Assembly (NCBI RefSeq): GCF_002234675.1
Contig: NC_019876.2
Coordinates: forward strand, 29,964,501 to 30,028,500
Direction of reading: 5' to 3'
DNA: 64,000 nt
Origin: Oryzias latipes
Lineage: Eukaryota; Chordata; Actinopteri; Beloniformes; Adrianichthyidae
This document shows positions 32,607 to 45,500 of this stretch, in pieces (position 1 is the first letter of the stretch; every line of letters starts with the position of its first letter). The position numbers were made by a program, and so were the translations under genes. Below the pieces are notes generated by a model. It saw only the letters and a list, made by a program, of their open reading frames with translations, did no database searches and was not told the origin of the DNA.

Positions 32607-33278
32607 CAACATTCTTTGACCTTCAGAGCTCTCATGGGTGTAGCTGTTTCACACACACACTCATGCACACTCACGTGCGCACACCCATCCTCTCTGCTGC
32701 ATGTCAGCAGTACTTTGGAGCGTTTGGGTCGGTCTTGTGTTGTTCCTCTCTGCTCCATACACAGCAGCCTGGAATGGGGGCGTTGTCTGCAGAATCCTGT
32801 CTTTGGTCTGGCGTCTGGCCGGTCTTTGAACATTGGGTGACGGAGACCCTGTCATTACTGAGATTAGAAGATGCATTCCCAGCTGTGTTGCTGCATGTTT
32901 GAGTTTAGGAGGGGGGGGGGGGGGGCAGAGAGACACTATTCAGACCTCTTATTATTCTTACAGACTTGATGTGATTGTGTTTATTGTTTGGTGTTTCTTT
33001 GTGCCATCAAAGGTATCGACTCATTTTTTCACAAATAATATTTCAGCTTCACTCAACGATTGGTTCAAATCAACTTTTGATGACAGTTGCTCCAAAAGAC
33101 AAGAAATCAGTTTCTGGTGAAAAATGTTGAATAAATGTGATTAATCACTGGAAAAGAAGACATTTTGTTTCTCGTTGGTTTGTCAGAAATCCAGGTGAGA
33201 AGAATCCAACACACAGGTCTTTACCCAGAATGTTTGAGATCATCGTAATAACTGCTTGTTAGTTAGCACATCCTTATG
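32607..33278. other. Unique-looking spacer
   Basis: No recognised gene. It contains a (CA)n patch at about 32650-32680 and a run of 15 G at 32911-32925. Confidence 0.4.
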
Positions 33279-33963
33279 TACACATGCACATGCACATGCT
33301 CGTGCACACATGCACAGGCACATGCTCATCCACACGCTCATGCACATGCTCGTGCACACATGCACATGCTCATGCACATGCTCGTGCACACATGCACATC
33401 CTCATGCACACATGCACATGCTCATGCCCATGCACACATGCACATGCTCATGCACATGCTCATGCACATGCACATGCTCGTGCACATGTTCGTGCACATG
33501 CTCGTGCACATATGCACATCCTCATGCACTGGTGCACATGCTCATGCACATGCTCGTGCACACATGCAGATCCTCATGCACATTCTCGTGCACACATGCT
33601 CATCCTCATGCACATGCTCATGCACATGCTCGTGCACATATGCACATCCTCATGCACACATGCACATGCTCATGGACATGCTCGTGCACACATGCACATG
33701 CTCATCCTCATGCACATGCTCATGCACATGCTCGTGCACATATGCACATCCTCATGCACACATGCACATGCTCATGGACATGCTCGTGCACACATGCACA
33801 TGCTAATGCACACATGCACATGCTCATGCACATGCTCGTGCACACATGCACATCCTCATGCACACATGCACATGCTCATGCCCATACTCATGCACATGCT
33901 CATGCACATGCTCATGCCCATGCTCATGCACATGCTCATGCACATGCTCATGCACATGCACTG
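33279..33963. repeat. CATGCA/CATGCT hexamer array
   Basis: About 685 bp built from ATGCAC and ATGCTC/GTGCAC hexamers (for example CATGCACATGCTCATGCACA) arranged in larger repeated blocks. The sequence is largely alternating purine-pyrimidine. All three plus frames are open, an artefact of the 6-bp period. Confidence 0.93.
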
Positions 33964-34014
33964 CAGCGAACATGCTGGTGACGTTCAACTGAAGTCATGT
34001 TTTTCCCTCTAGAT

Positions 34015-35740
34015 CAGGGGTCACCAACCGTTTTCAGACCGAGGGCTATTTCATGGGCACTAAGTGGTATGAAGGGCGCCACTAAAAACCTCCAAGCCCC
34101 CCCCCCCCAAAAAAAAAGAAAAAAACACAATTTAAGGACTTCCTTTTGTGTGCCCTATTTTTATTTGCTCATTTCACACACAAAAACATGCATGCATTTT
34201 CTAGACTCGTATTACTCAGTTTTACTCAGTATTTACTCAGGTCAGACTCAGTTGCAGAGAGGGGCCTAAATCCAAACACACTTTAGGTTGCAGCCAAACA
34301 AGATAAACATTTAATGAACACACTAAGGCTAAACTTTTAAACCTTTAAAACTTTAACTTAACTTTAACTTTTCAAACATACCTGTGAATAAAAACAGACA
34401 GGAAAATTAATTCAGAATAATAAATATATTCTGTCAAAAATGATTCAAACATGAACAAAGCCAGGAAATAATAATAATTAGAAATAATAAATCAAATTAT
34501 TCTGTTTTCTTTGCTCTTTTGTCATTTTTTGAGAGCTGAACTCCTGACATCATTTTTAGCAATAAGTTCATTTTTTGCTTAGTGTGTGATGTTCTGTGTG
34601 TGTCTCTGGTCCTGTGTGTGTCTTTGTGAAACGTATCAGAGGGATTTGATTTTTTAAAAACCTGTTATTGTGAAAATGATGTTTAGGTCTCATAAAACAT
34701 TAAAAACTAAATCACAGAACTCATCACTGGATTATTCCAAAAATATTTAGCATTTTCCTAATTTTGTGCAACACCAACAGTAAAAATCCTCCAAAATCTT
34801 CAATACTTTCATAAACAAATGATCTATAGTTCATTTGTGGTCTGAAAAAGTGCAGCTTTTTTCCAGGTTGCATTACCTGCTGTCTTTATTTATACATTAC
34901 TATCACCAACTAAACAACCGTAAAAATAAATGGATATGGAAAATAGAGATAAGTATTAAAAATGTCCGCAATAGTTAGTGAAGAATGACATTATTAGAAT
35001 GAGCTGAGCAATTTAAACCACCCGATGATCCAGGTGTTGCTCAATGGTCTCCGTGAGACGTTTCACCTCGCGCCCACTACCCCTCCCCTTCTCCTCCTCA
35101 CACACCCACACACACGCCTCTTTCTCAAAGGCATCCCCGTTAAATGATAATTCCCCTTCCAATCATTTTTTACATTCTGGCTTTAACTGGGATAGTGATC
35201 TTTGTGTATTTTGTGGAAATGATGTAGAAACTGTGGAACATCTTTTCTTTGAATGTTTTCACGTAAAAGAGTTTTGGTCTTTTTTCATAATTGGCTTAAA
35301 TCCAAAAATATCATCATTAACCCTTGAAATTGGAATACAATTAAAATTAAATTACAATTAATTGACAAAAATCTGGACTTTCTGATAAATGTACTGATTG
35401 TAATTTCAAAGCATTTTATTCATACTTGTAAATTCTTAAAGGTGAAACCTCACATTAATGGATTACTCAACCGTCTCAACCTATTCTCTAAATCTTTACA
35501 TTACATGAATCATAAGAATGCCCAGACATTGTGTAATTTATTTGATCTACTTAAAATTTTGTAATAGACCCTTATTTTTATTGATTATTTTTTAAGTTAT
35601 ATTTGTTTTCATATTTGTTTTTTTGTCTACTTTTATCTATTGTTGTCATTGACAGACATGCCGTGATTGTTTGTTAAATATTTGCTTCAATTTAAAAAAA
35701 CTTGAATGGGCGCCCGCGGGCACAGGGTTGGTGACCCCTG
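34015..35740 (+). mobile_element. Non-autonomous hAT-type element
   Basis: Inverted ends CAGGGGTCACCAACC (left) and GGTTGGTGACCCCTG (right), a perfect 15-bp match. The 8-bp target-site duplication is CTCTAGAT on the left and CTCTGGAT on the right (one mismatch). The AT-rich interior has no transposase. A LINE fragment lies inside the right half. Orientation is arbitrary. Confidence 0.88.
35100..35580 (+). mobile_element. LINE ORF2 3'-end fragment inside the hAT element
   Basis: A frame with LCVFCGNDVETVEHLFFECF and HVKEFWSFF is the Cys/His-rich C-terminal block of L1/Tx1-type LINE ORF2 proteins. It continues after a frameshift with INGLLNRLNLFSKSLHY. Truncated and inactive; presumably captured by, or inserted into, the hAT element. 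Confidence 0.65.
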
Positions 35741-35748
35741 CTCTGGAT

Positions 35749-36595
35749 GATTTCTTTAACAGTAAATCTGCTGCATCACATTTGATAGCAAAGGTCTGTG
35801 AAGCTGCTGCAGGTCAGCTGTGTGACGGTGGAGGGGGGGCTTTGCTGCTGCTGAGGGCTTTCCTCAGGCGTGTCAAGGCAGTCTGTCACTAAACCGCATG
35901 GCTCTGACGTGTAGCAGAAGATGACCCCCCCATGTGGGCCCAAAAGACAGAAATCCAATGTAAACCAGTGTTTGTTCTGCCTAAAACAACCTCGAGGTCA
36001 CTTCCTGTCCTCCTGTTGGTTCCAAGACTCTACAAGTCAAAACCGTAGTTTCCTTTCATGGATGTGTTGAGGCTCTGGAAAAGCAAACAAAGGAAAGACA
36101 CAGAACCCTGGGAGCGCTGCAGGAAGATGAATGTTAGTGCTGTACACTCCCATGACCCCCCCCCCCCCCCCCCCCCCCCCACAAGCTTCTTCACATCTGA
36201 ACCACTGAGAGGATCAGAGAAAAATGTTTTCTGCAAACCGCCTGTCTGTCTGTTGCTTGTCTGCCCTGAAGGTCAAGGCCTGGTCATCTGTGTGTGTGTG
36301 TGTGTGTGGGGGGGGGGGTTGTCAGGAGCCAGCACTTTTTAATTTCCTGTTGATGTTTAAAAACTGGTTCCATCTTCTCAGATGAACGTGACACTTTGGT
36401 GGTCTCCAAATCTCTTTGGGCCTTTGACAGAACGGTTCAGTGAAGAGTTTCTCTGTTCCTCCTGAGCTCCAAAGGAGGGGGGGGGCAAGCCATTTAAAGT
36501 CAAATGTGCACATGTCCTCGGTTTAAAGAAAGAAAGAATAAGTAGTCTGAAGCTCATGAGAAGCCTGAACTCAGTCAGTGAGGTCAAAGGTCATC
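35749..36595. other. Spacer with simple runs
   Basis: No gene recognised. It contains a 25-nt C run at 36156-36180 and a (TG)n run followed by about 10 G at 36290-36320. Confidence 0.45.
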
Positions 36596-36870
36596 TCTGG
36601 ATCTTCTGATCCACTTTCTTTCTTCTCAGTGGTTTTTCAGTCTGATTTGGCTGTTTTCAGATAAAATCATTTTTTCTGGGACATAGTGTCTGCAGAGCGG
36701 CATGAGTTCATTAGAAATTCACGTCTGAGTTGTGGGCGGGACCGTTGGCACGGATCCAAGCCTGTGCTCATTTCCCATCAAATGCCAGTTTATTTGGATC
36801 TAATGAGTTTCTACTCGATTACAGGAGAGACCGTAGTAATCCCAAAGCGAATGTAACTTAGTTCATTTAG
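36596..36870 (+). mobile_element. Partial copy of an interspersed element also at 61.2 kb
   Basis: Shares GATCCACTTT, TTTTTCTGGGACATAGTGTC and GCAGAGCGGCATGAGTTCAT with 61210-61330 in the same order. No ORF. Ends are not defined in this copy. Confidence 0.6.
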
Positions 36871-38547
36871 GCCAAATATTTTCTACCAGGTCACTCTACG
36901 AGAGTCAAGAGTGACCCCCAAAAAGCCGGCTTAGGCCACGCCCTCCATGCAGTCAAGGTCAGGCTTTATTGACCATGTGTGCAGTCTCTACTGTTGTTGA
37001 TGGGGAGGGTTTTAACGTGTAGACAGAACCTTCCAGCTTAAGTCAGGACACAAACATGATGAAACACATGTAATCCAAAGGCTCAAAGGCACTAAGGCAG
37101 CTCTCCAGCTGTCTGGAATGAGCGTAGACGGCGTGCCGTGACCTCTACATTCCTGTTTGGCTCTCCGCTCTGAAACTGAACCTTTTCATCTCCTGTAAAC
37201 ACCCCCATTGTTCCTGGGACAGGCTCTGACATGCTGCTGGCTTCACAGGCTGATTACAAGCTGCTTTCTGTGAGGTCCTGAGTGGGCTGGAGGAATGCAG
37301 CAGGAAATCTGAAGCTGCCTGCAGACACCCAGCAGCTCCTGCCCCCCCCAGCAGAGCAACGGCGGCGCTGCTGGTGAGGACGGAAAACCCAACAACAGCA
37401 GCAGAAGGAGACCGTTCTGGATTCAGCATTGAGAACATCCGTCTGTCCCAAACCCAAATCCCCCACTGGGCCCCGACAAACGTCTGGAGCTGCTGACAGG
37501 CATCGTGTCTCGACTTGGATGAGTGTTTTGCCTGAAGGACAGAGCGGGGGCACCTTTCCTGTCAGGCTGGGGACAAACGTGCATCTTCTGGAGAAGAAGA
37601 ACAGACCTGAAGCTCAGTAAGAACTCAAATTATGGCTGTGATCTTCCATTTCTATAACAATAGACTTCCAGCTCTGTCTGTGCTGGAACGCTGCTGTTGG
37701 TTGTTTCTGTTGGGGGTCAGCAGTCCCGTCTAATGACAGTGGATGCTCCGTGTTATAGAGGATGATATTTAAAAACGTAGGACAAACATGAAATAATAAC
37801 CATTTGATTTCATTTGTGAATTTTAAGAAGGAAAATGAGGTTTTGTTCCTCTAAGTCTGTCAACAGAAAAAGTTTTTTTCCTGTTTTTGTCTTTTAGACA
37901 GAAGCTGCTAAACTTCCTCTGACCATGTCAGGATAATCTACAGAAAACCTTTTGGATCTTCATCGCAGGCTTTTCTAGAAAAACAACAACTTCTCAGCTG
38001 TAAGAACGCTGCAGTTTATTGAGCGAAGCATCTGTTTTTCTGCAGCGTGACGGCTCACAGAGGACACCCAGCATGCTTTTCTTCATGACAACTGCAACAA
38101 TCATTTGTTGTTGTTGAGGACAAGTTTCTTCTTGTCTATATATATATATTATATATATATATTTCTCTCTTATTGTTCAACCACATCATTTTCAGTCGAT
38201 GCGGCAAAAATAATCTCTGGTTTCTATGGATGAATCTCTCCAAACAGTTTGCATTTCCTGCCGTCTAATTCAGATTTGAATGTGTATCGTTTATTCTGTG
38301 TCTGCATGTTGCTTCCATGTGTCTTTTCCCAACAGCCCAACAGAATTTAAACCAGTGAAACAAACACAATTACAGGTTAAACCCGACAAAAAGGGGATTT
38401 GTTTTATCAGCGCCACACATCCTGTCTGCAGGTGTTTGTGTAGTTCTGCATCATGTCATCAGTATGGGCGCTCAATTGTGTTTGTGTAAATGTTCAAGTG
38501 TGTTTTGTGCATATTTATTGATATAATGACATTGATAGTCAATTGAG
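36871..38547. other. Region upstream of frem1, nothing recognised
   Basis: Mostly unique-looking sequence. There is an (AT)n microsatellite at about 38138-38162. No ORF has domain-like content. Confidence 0.4.
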
Positions 38548-38835
38548 CACACAGTGGCATAGAGGCTCTGGCTCTGGAAGGCCCTGGTTCAAATCCCAGC
38601 AGGTACCTTCCTGCGTTCTCCTCGTGCACGGGTGGCTTTTCCCGGGAACTCCAGTTTCCTCCCGAGGACCAAAAACTTCCTTCATAGGTTCACTGATGTC
38701 TCTAAAACGCCCCTAGTTGTGCGTTTGAGTGTGTGTGATTGTGTGGTGCTGCGACAGACTGGGGACCTGTCCACAGTAGGTAGCATAGGCTCCAGCAACC
38801 CCGTAATCCTAAAAGAGATGCAGGGATGGGAGGAT
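38548..38835 (+). mobile_element. tRNA-derived SINE, full-length copy
   Basis: Head CACAGTGGCATAGAGGCTC, box B-like CTGGTTCAAATCCCAGC, body CTCCAGTTTCCTCCCGAGGA, and the tail signature GGCTCCAGCAACCCCGTAAT. Same family as the pieces at 6.3, 7.4 and 56.4 kb. Confidence 0.8.
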
Positions 38836-39479
38836 GAGAGTCAAGCAGCTCTTGTTGTTTCTTTCCATATGTTTACATTTTCCTGCACCCCCCCTCCTTC
38901 CACTTTACCCCCCTTTTCCCCCCACAACGTCATCATCCCCCATTCAGCTTAGAATAAACAACACTAGTGGAAAAAGTTACTGGCAAATCAAATATTGCTT
39001 TGAATCCAAAAGAGGTTTGTTCAAACAAACTCCTTCCGTTTTCCCTTCAGTGGCAGGAACTTCTTTCCAGAGTCTCCCAGCTTCTGTTTGACCAGCAGCT
39101 TGCAGAGGATTCAGATCTGACTGATATATTTGGATGTCAAACAGTTCCCAAACAGAAAGTAGAAAATGACAAAAGTTCAGAACAAAACCATCAAAACTTC
39201 TCTGCAACCAGACTTAAATCTGAAACTTTACACAACGCAGAGGTTTTTCCGTTCAGTTTAACTCTAAAAGAAGCCCCTCCAGAACTCACCTATAGTCTGT
39301 CTACTTTCCCACAAATAAAATGGAATATTCTGAGATGTTTGAATTTCCTCTGTAGCTCTTGGACGACCATGTGAACCGCAAGAACCAGACGCCTGAACGA
39401 AGCGCAGCTCTTCAGCAGGAAATGCATCCTTTGCCTCAATAAAGGAACAGGACGAGTGTTTCTGAGGGAGACCCCTGGA

Positions 39480-39533
39480 CCCCCCCCCCCCCCCCCCCCC
39501 CCCCCGCAGGACGTGAGCCTGTGACGGACAGCA
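39480..39533 (+). other. Poly(C) tract and candidate splice acceptor before frem1 start
   Basis: A run of 26 C (39480-39505) is followed directly by GCAG and then 24 nt of putative 5' UTR before the frem1 ATG. This has the form of a polypyrimidine tract plus AG acceptor for a 5' UTR exon. Alternatively it is simply a microsatellite in the leader or promoter. Confidence 0.45.
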
Positions 39534-42500
39534 ATGGCTTCAGCCGGTCAGACGCTGGCCTTGATGTTGCTTGCAGTGCTTCTGCTCGGATTAACCTGCT
39601 CGTGTCATGGTTCCCTCGTGAAAGTCAACAAGGGTTTGAAGGTGATGCGAGGTCAAACAGCTTACCTCAAGGAGGGGGACCTGCAGTTCCACATTCCCAC
39701 TGAGGAGAATCCATGCAAGGTGGAAGTAGTGCTGACTGAGCCCATAACCCAAAGGGTGGGAAAACTCCTGCCTCAGGTAAAGAATAATCTCTCTTCAGTG
39801 ACTCCATTTATGCTAAAGTTTATGAAATCGAGAAAGCAAACCTCAAACATCTCATGGATTACTCATGAAAAATCACATTTCACCTTCTTGTTATAATTAT
39901 GACAGCCGCTGCTGACCTGCACTCTGTTTTTGTGTCAAGCTACAGATGAGAAACCAAAGCCAGGTAGCTCCAGAGTACCACAATAGGAAAGGGTGATACA
40001 TCCTGAAAGATGGAGAAAACAAACCTCCATTTACAGCTAATGTTGTTTCTAGAGTCACCAAGTCTACCTTTGACCTTAATGTGCATTACAACAAGTGGAA
40101 AATCAAACCTTTAGTTATAAAAAATAGATATAAACAATAACTTATATTATTTGCTGTTATTGGTTTTAAAATGAAGGATTTTTCCTTCAAGGCCAGCAGA
40201 GGGCGCTGACATCACACAGCTCCACGGATGGTTGCTGTCTAGGAAAAAGGTGCCAAAATAAAACCAGAAGACATTTATACAAATGACTATAGTGGGTTGG
40301 CAGAGTGAACGTATGGTAAGAAAGAAGACGAGCTCTGAGTTCAGGAGCTGCTCAAATACACATAATCATTTCTGCTGTAACACCTGGAATGGTCAGGACT
40401 TAGTGTCAACATGAAAGCATCCTGCCACGTCTGAACATCTGGAAGTCTGAGTCACCACGGTTTATATGATCTATATTCTGCTTTTCCTAATCCTCTCAGA
40501 GTAAACTATATCCATACGTATAATCATAGATTACCTTTTGGCACACCAAAGAGGATTTTTTATGAAATCCGAGTTATTTTCAGCTCATTTTCCTGCCCAG
40601 AAGTTAGACGATTCGATCTCTGAGGCTCCGCCTTTCTCTCCTTGTGGGCGCCGCCCATTTCATGACATCATCCTAGAAGCGCCCTCATCTGCGTTTCACC
40701 CACAAAAACAAACACGATCTAAACTTTTACAAAGATGGACGTTCATATTGTTTATAGAAAATAAATTTTTAGCCGATCACCGCTAGCTCCACAGAGAAAG
40801 TGGGTGTGTCTGTTAGCCAGGGGGCGGGGCTGGCAGCACAGACTCTTCCTGGAAGGGGCGGTTCCTCACTTTTGGATTTCACAATGTGAGAACCCACTTT
40901 TTTCCTATTGGGAGGGGCTGGTGCTCAGACAGCAGGTTTTTGAAGGAATTCACAGAAATGACTTTGCGGATCTTTTTTATTTGTGAGGAATGAACATTAT
41001 AAAACACTAAAAAGCTCAAAAAGTGGATTTTTGCATGATATAGCACCTTTAAAGCCCTGTTTGACTTTCTTTGTCTTTGTCACTGCATCACGAACAATGA
41101 AACTGCTTACCAGCTAGATCACGTGTACGGCGCACACATCACATTTAAATGACGTTGTTGACGCACAAATCACCTGTAAACTGTAAAGACATCTTAGCCG
41201 GAGTTTAAAAGACACATCTGCTCTTGATGAAGACAATGTGATGGACAGCATTCTTCATTATCTGTGCCTCTAACTTCTGTAGGTCTTTGATTGCCGTTTT
41301 CTGACCGATGAGGTGAAGTATGTCCACAATGGCTGTCCATTGTTACGGGAGGACACAGTCAAACTTCGTCTGTACAGGTACAACACTAGGAACTACCTTC
41401 AGACGTGTTTAAAAGTGTTAAAAATAATATAAGTTAACTTGTATTTGCACAGATGTCCTTATTGTGTTTTTGGACAGGTTCACAGAGACGGAGACATACA
41501 TGGAGGTTTTTTCTCTCCTTGTGGAGATAACAGATCCTGAGTGCAGCATAATAAAACTAGGGCCCAAATCCCTGGAGGTCCCTGAGTTCTATGGCCTCTC
41601 TGATCCCCTCGATGGGAATGTGGTGTCCTTCCACTATGAGAGCAGATCTAACCTGGAGTGTAGCGTCCACATCAGCATCCATGACATCCCCCTGCCGGCC
41701 CACGGCCGACTCGTCACAGGAGAGCCAGAGAAAGCCACGACAAGAGGGGACGAGCCGGAGAGCTTCGTTCACCTCCGCCAGCAGCTGGGTAACAGCACAT
41801 CCATTCACAATGAAGAGCTTGTTGGTGATAAAGCCTCTAAAACACTGACAGCATTATTATTAATTCTATATCTGATGGTCCAAGTAAAATGTGTTTTCAT
41901 CCTGTGGTTAAAGTTATCTGGATGTCAAACTGCATTTTTATGGCTTCCTTAACCAGATAATAAAGCTCGAGCCACTTGTAAATCTGAAAGCTGTCTGAAG
42001 GGTCTGAAGCTGGTAAAGTTCACCAAAGTTTCCTGCCATGACTTCCTGGAGATGGGACTGAAGTATCAGCACATGGACCCCCCGTCTCCAGATGTGGACT
42101 ATATTGTAATCAGACTGGACCTGAAGGACATCAGGAGCGGCAGCATCTATAAGGTCATCTGCTAACTGACTTAAGTGACATGGGTTGACACATGATTAAA
42201 CTGGTTTCTGCTCAGATAAACGTCTGTGTGCTATATTTTGGATTATTTAGTGTTTGCAGAAAAACAGTTTCATCAAACCATAGTTATGTGTGTCACTTTA
42301 GAAAATACTTTTACTAGGCTTTTTTAAAAGTGGTCGAATATAATGAAGGTTGTTTTTGTATTGTGTTGCAGTCTGAGCAGGCATGGATCCCTGTGCGGGT
42401 TGTTGGTGCGATGCCCAACCAGCCTCCCAAACCATCGTTCACGTCCATGTACATCCTGGAAGTAGACCAGTTTATCCTCACGCCGCTCTCCACAGCCACA

Positions 42501-45500
42501 GTGGACGCCGAAGATGAGGAGACTCCTCAACAGCTTTTAGTCTTCAACGTCACCAAAGCCCCCGAGCAGGGCTTCCTCACCCATCTGTCGGACCACACCC
42601 GTGCAGTTTCCTCCTTCACCTGGCTCGATCTCAATGACATGCTAGTGGGGTATCAGCCCCCCAATGCCTCACATGCTCAGCGTAGGAATTACGAGGTGGC
42701 ACATCTCCTTGCTTTGTTCCCATTTCTGTGCACACACGTGTATAAGCTAAATATTTATCCTTTTCCTGCAGGTAGAAGTTGAAGTCTATGATTTTTACTT
42801 TGAGAAAAGCCAGTCGATGACCATTCACGTCTCTGTGAGGAACGCAGACACAAACGCACCCAGAGTTTCCTGGAACATGGGTGTGTTTTCAGTTCTCTCC
42901 TTGTTCCTTGACTGGTTTGATAAACGCTTTAACTTCTTATTGTTGAAATAAATGCAAAGTTTTTAAGTAAGGGCAGTAAAACATAGATGGAGTCCAAAGT
43001 CTCCAGCTTAAGCCTCATTTTACAGCCTACAAGGGTTTTCTAGTGGCAAAAAGAAAACCAACAATTACGTTTGGCAGGACAAGCAAACCTTTCTGTTTGT
43101 GTTGATGAGACTCTGTTCCTCAGGCCTGAGTCTGTTGGAGGGTCAGTCTCGTCCAATAATTTGGGATCAGCTGCAGATCGTGGACAACGACGATCTGAAC
43201 GCTGTTCGAATCATCACAGTGGACGGTTTGCAACACGGACGGCTGACTGTAAGAGGTAAAGGACATCATCAAAGCACCACTTCTGTCCACATGTTTGTAC
43301 CTCACATGCGCTACAAGAGAAGTAATACGTTTGAGAAGAAACTATGATGTGAACCGCAGGTGGAAAGAGCTTCGTGTTCTCTGTCAGTGACATCAAATCT
43401 GGAGTTGTTCACTATCACCACGACGACAGCGACTCCATTAAGGACTTCATCATCTTCCGCATCACTGACGGCCATCATCAGACCCAACACAAGTTCCCCA
43501 TCAAGATTCTCCCCAAAGACGACAGCCCCCCTTTCCTCATCTCCAACATGCTGCTGAAGGTCACTGAGGGCCAGACGGCCCTCGTCAGGGGGGCCACCCT
43601 CCAGGCTTCAGACATGGACTCCAGTGACGACTACATCCTCTTTAACATCACCCACCTCCCTCAGGCAGGAGAGGTCATGAAAATGCCAGGAGCGGGGCAG
43701 GCAGGTCAGGGAACTGAGGCTTTTTCTTGGTTTGTCGATGTTTTTGTATGTTTTTGTCTACATTCTGTCATTCTTTATTCAGGTTATGCAGTCAGACACT
43801 TCCTCCAGAAGGACCTGTCTCAGTCCATGATTTACTACAGACACTTTGGGAACGAGGTGTTTGACGATTCTTTTGAGGTGGTGCTGTCGGATTTCCATGA
43901 CCCTCCCAACTTGTCAGAGCCTCAGGTATGTAGCTTTGTGAGCTTATAATTGGATGAACACACTTTTGATGATGTTACCTGACAACCACTAGAAGGATGA
44001 CTGATGTCTGACTGCATCTGAGTCTAGACAGTCAGAAGATGTTTTGAAGTTGTGCATTTATTCTGCCTCTCAAATATCGTTACTTTTGTGAATCATTTGT
44101 GTCTACACCCTCAGGTGGTGATGGTCCACATCGAACCTGTTCCCGACCAGCCACCCAAGGAGGTTCCTGGATCTAGTCGCTGTCTTGTGGTAAAAGAATC
44201 CGACGTGGTCCGGATCACACAACAGCACCTTCACTTTGCAGACCTGGAGTCCCCAGAGCGGGAGCTGACATACACGGTCACTACTCCCCCGTTCTACACC
44301 GGCCCCCACAAGTGGGTTCATGTTCACACAATGTCACACAAAATGCCCACACAGAAGACGACATGTCTAATGCCTGTTTTCTTCATGAGCAGCAGTCCAG
44401 ATGCAGGGAGGTTGTTCCTGGTTGACAGCATACCCAGGTTCACCAAAGATCCCAACGCACCAGCCCTGAGGCTTTTCACTCAGGTTCTGCTTTCAGATCA
44501 GAGCTGATACTCTTTCAAATGTCTGTTGTAGTCCTCCTAAAACTCTGTTGGGACTGTGTTTGGTTTTAGCATGCAGTGAACTTCATGAAAGTCGCCTACA
44601 TGCCTCCAATCACAGACATTGGGCCTTATCCTCAGCATATCCAGTTTATTCTGTCCATCACCAACCATTTGGGTCAAACAGTTACGGGGATCTGTTTCAA
44701 CATCACAGTGATGCCAGTTGACAACCAGCCACCGCAGGTGATCAACGCAGTCATCAAATTCCTTCTCGCTTAGCATGGGTGGGATTCACGTGTTCCCGTT
44801 TCAGGTTATCACGGGCCTGCTGACCATAGATGAGGGCGGACGGCGCCGGCTGGGCCCGGAGCACTTGCTGCTGTCAGATGTGGACTCAGCTGAAGAACGG
44901 CTGCAGGTGCAGCTACAGGGGGAACCAGGACACGGAGTTTTGCAGCTCAACAACCGTCCACTCATGTCCAACCAGACTTTCACCCTACAGGAACTGAAAA
45001 GCTTTCAAGTTAGGTTAGACGTCTGGTTTACTCCTTGATACGGCGAGATGGTTGATGTGCTGAATCCGGAGAATGTAAAGGCCGTGTCCCACAGCCACTA
45101 CGTATGTTTACTGCATATAACACGCATGTAAACTGGTCATACGTGAACAAACGTGGAAAAAGTGAGAAAAGTTGTGGTCTTTAGGTGAAATGTTCACAGA
45201 TGGATCAGGAATGAACCACGTTAAAACCACAGAAGAAGTAGGAATAAACACGCTAAGAACACGTAAACCAACGTAGAACATGAAGCGTGTGATTATTGTG
45301 ATGTTTATCTGTAATTCATCAGTGATTCATGCATCAATGATGTCATCTGAACGTGATCTGTCACAATAAGTCTGTTAGACAAACGTGGAACGCTCCTGGA
45401 AAGACACACATTTGTGGATGGATCTCACACCACATTCTCTCGCATAAACTACGTAGAATATGCATAAACTGTGTAATTCTCGACTGACCAAAAATGTTGA

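Noticed and set aside
30345..32833. 755-codon and 568-codon minus-strand ORFs
   Set aside because: Again GATG satellite with no stop codon in the unit; they overlap a LINE tail.
33279..33963. CRISPR-like direct repeats
   Set aside because: No unique spacers; a vertebrate hexamer satellite.
33256..34012. Cys/His/Ala/Met-rich repeat ORFs resembling metal-binding proteins
   Set aside because: All three plus frames are open because of the 6-bp period; no signal, start context or conservation evidence.
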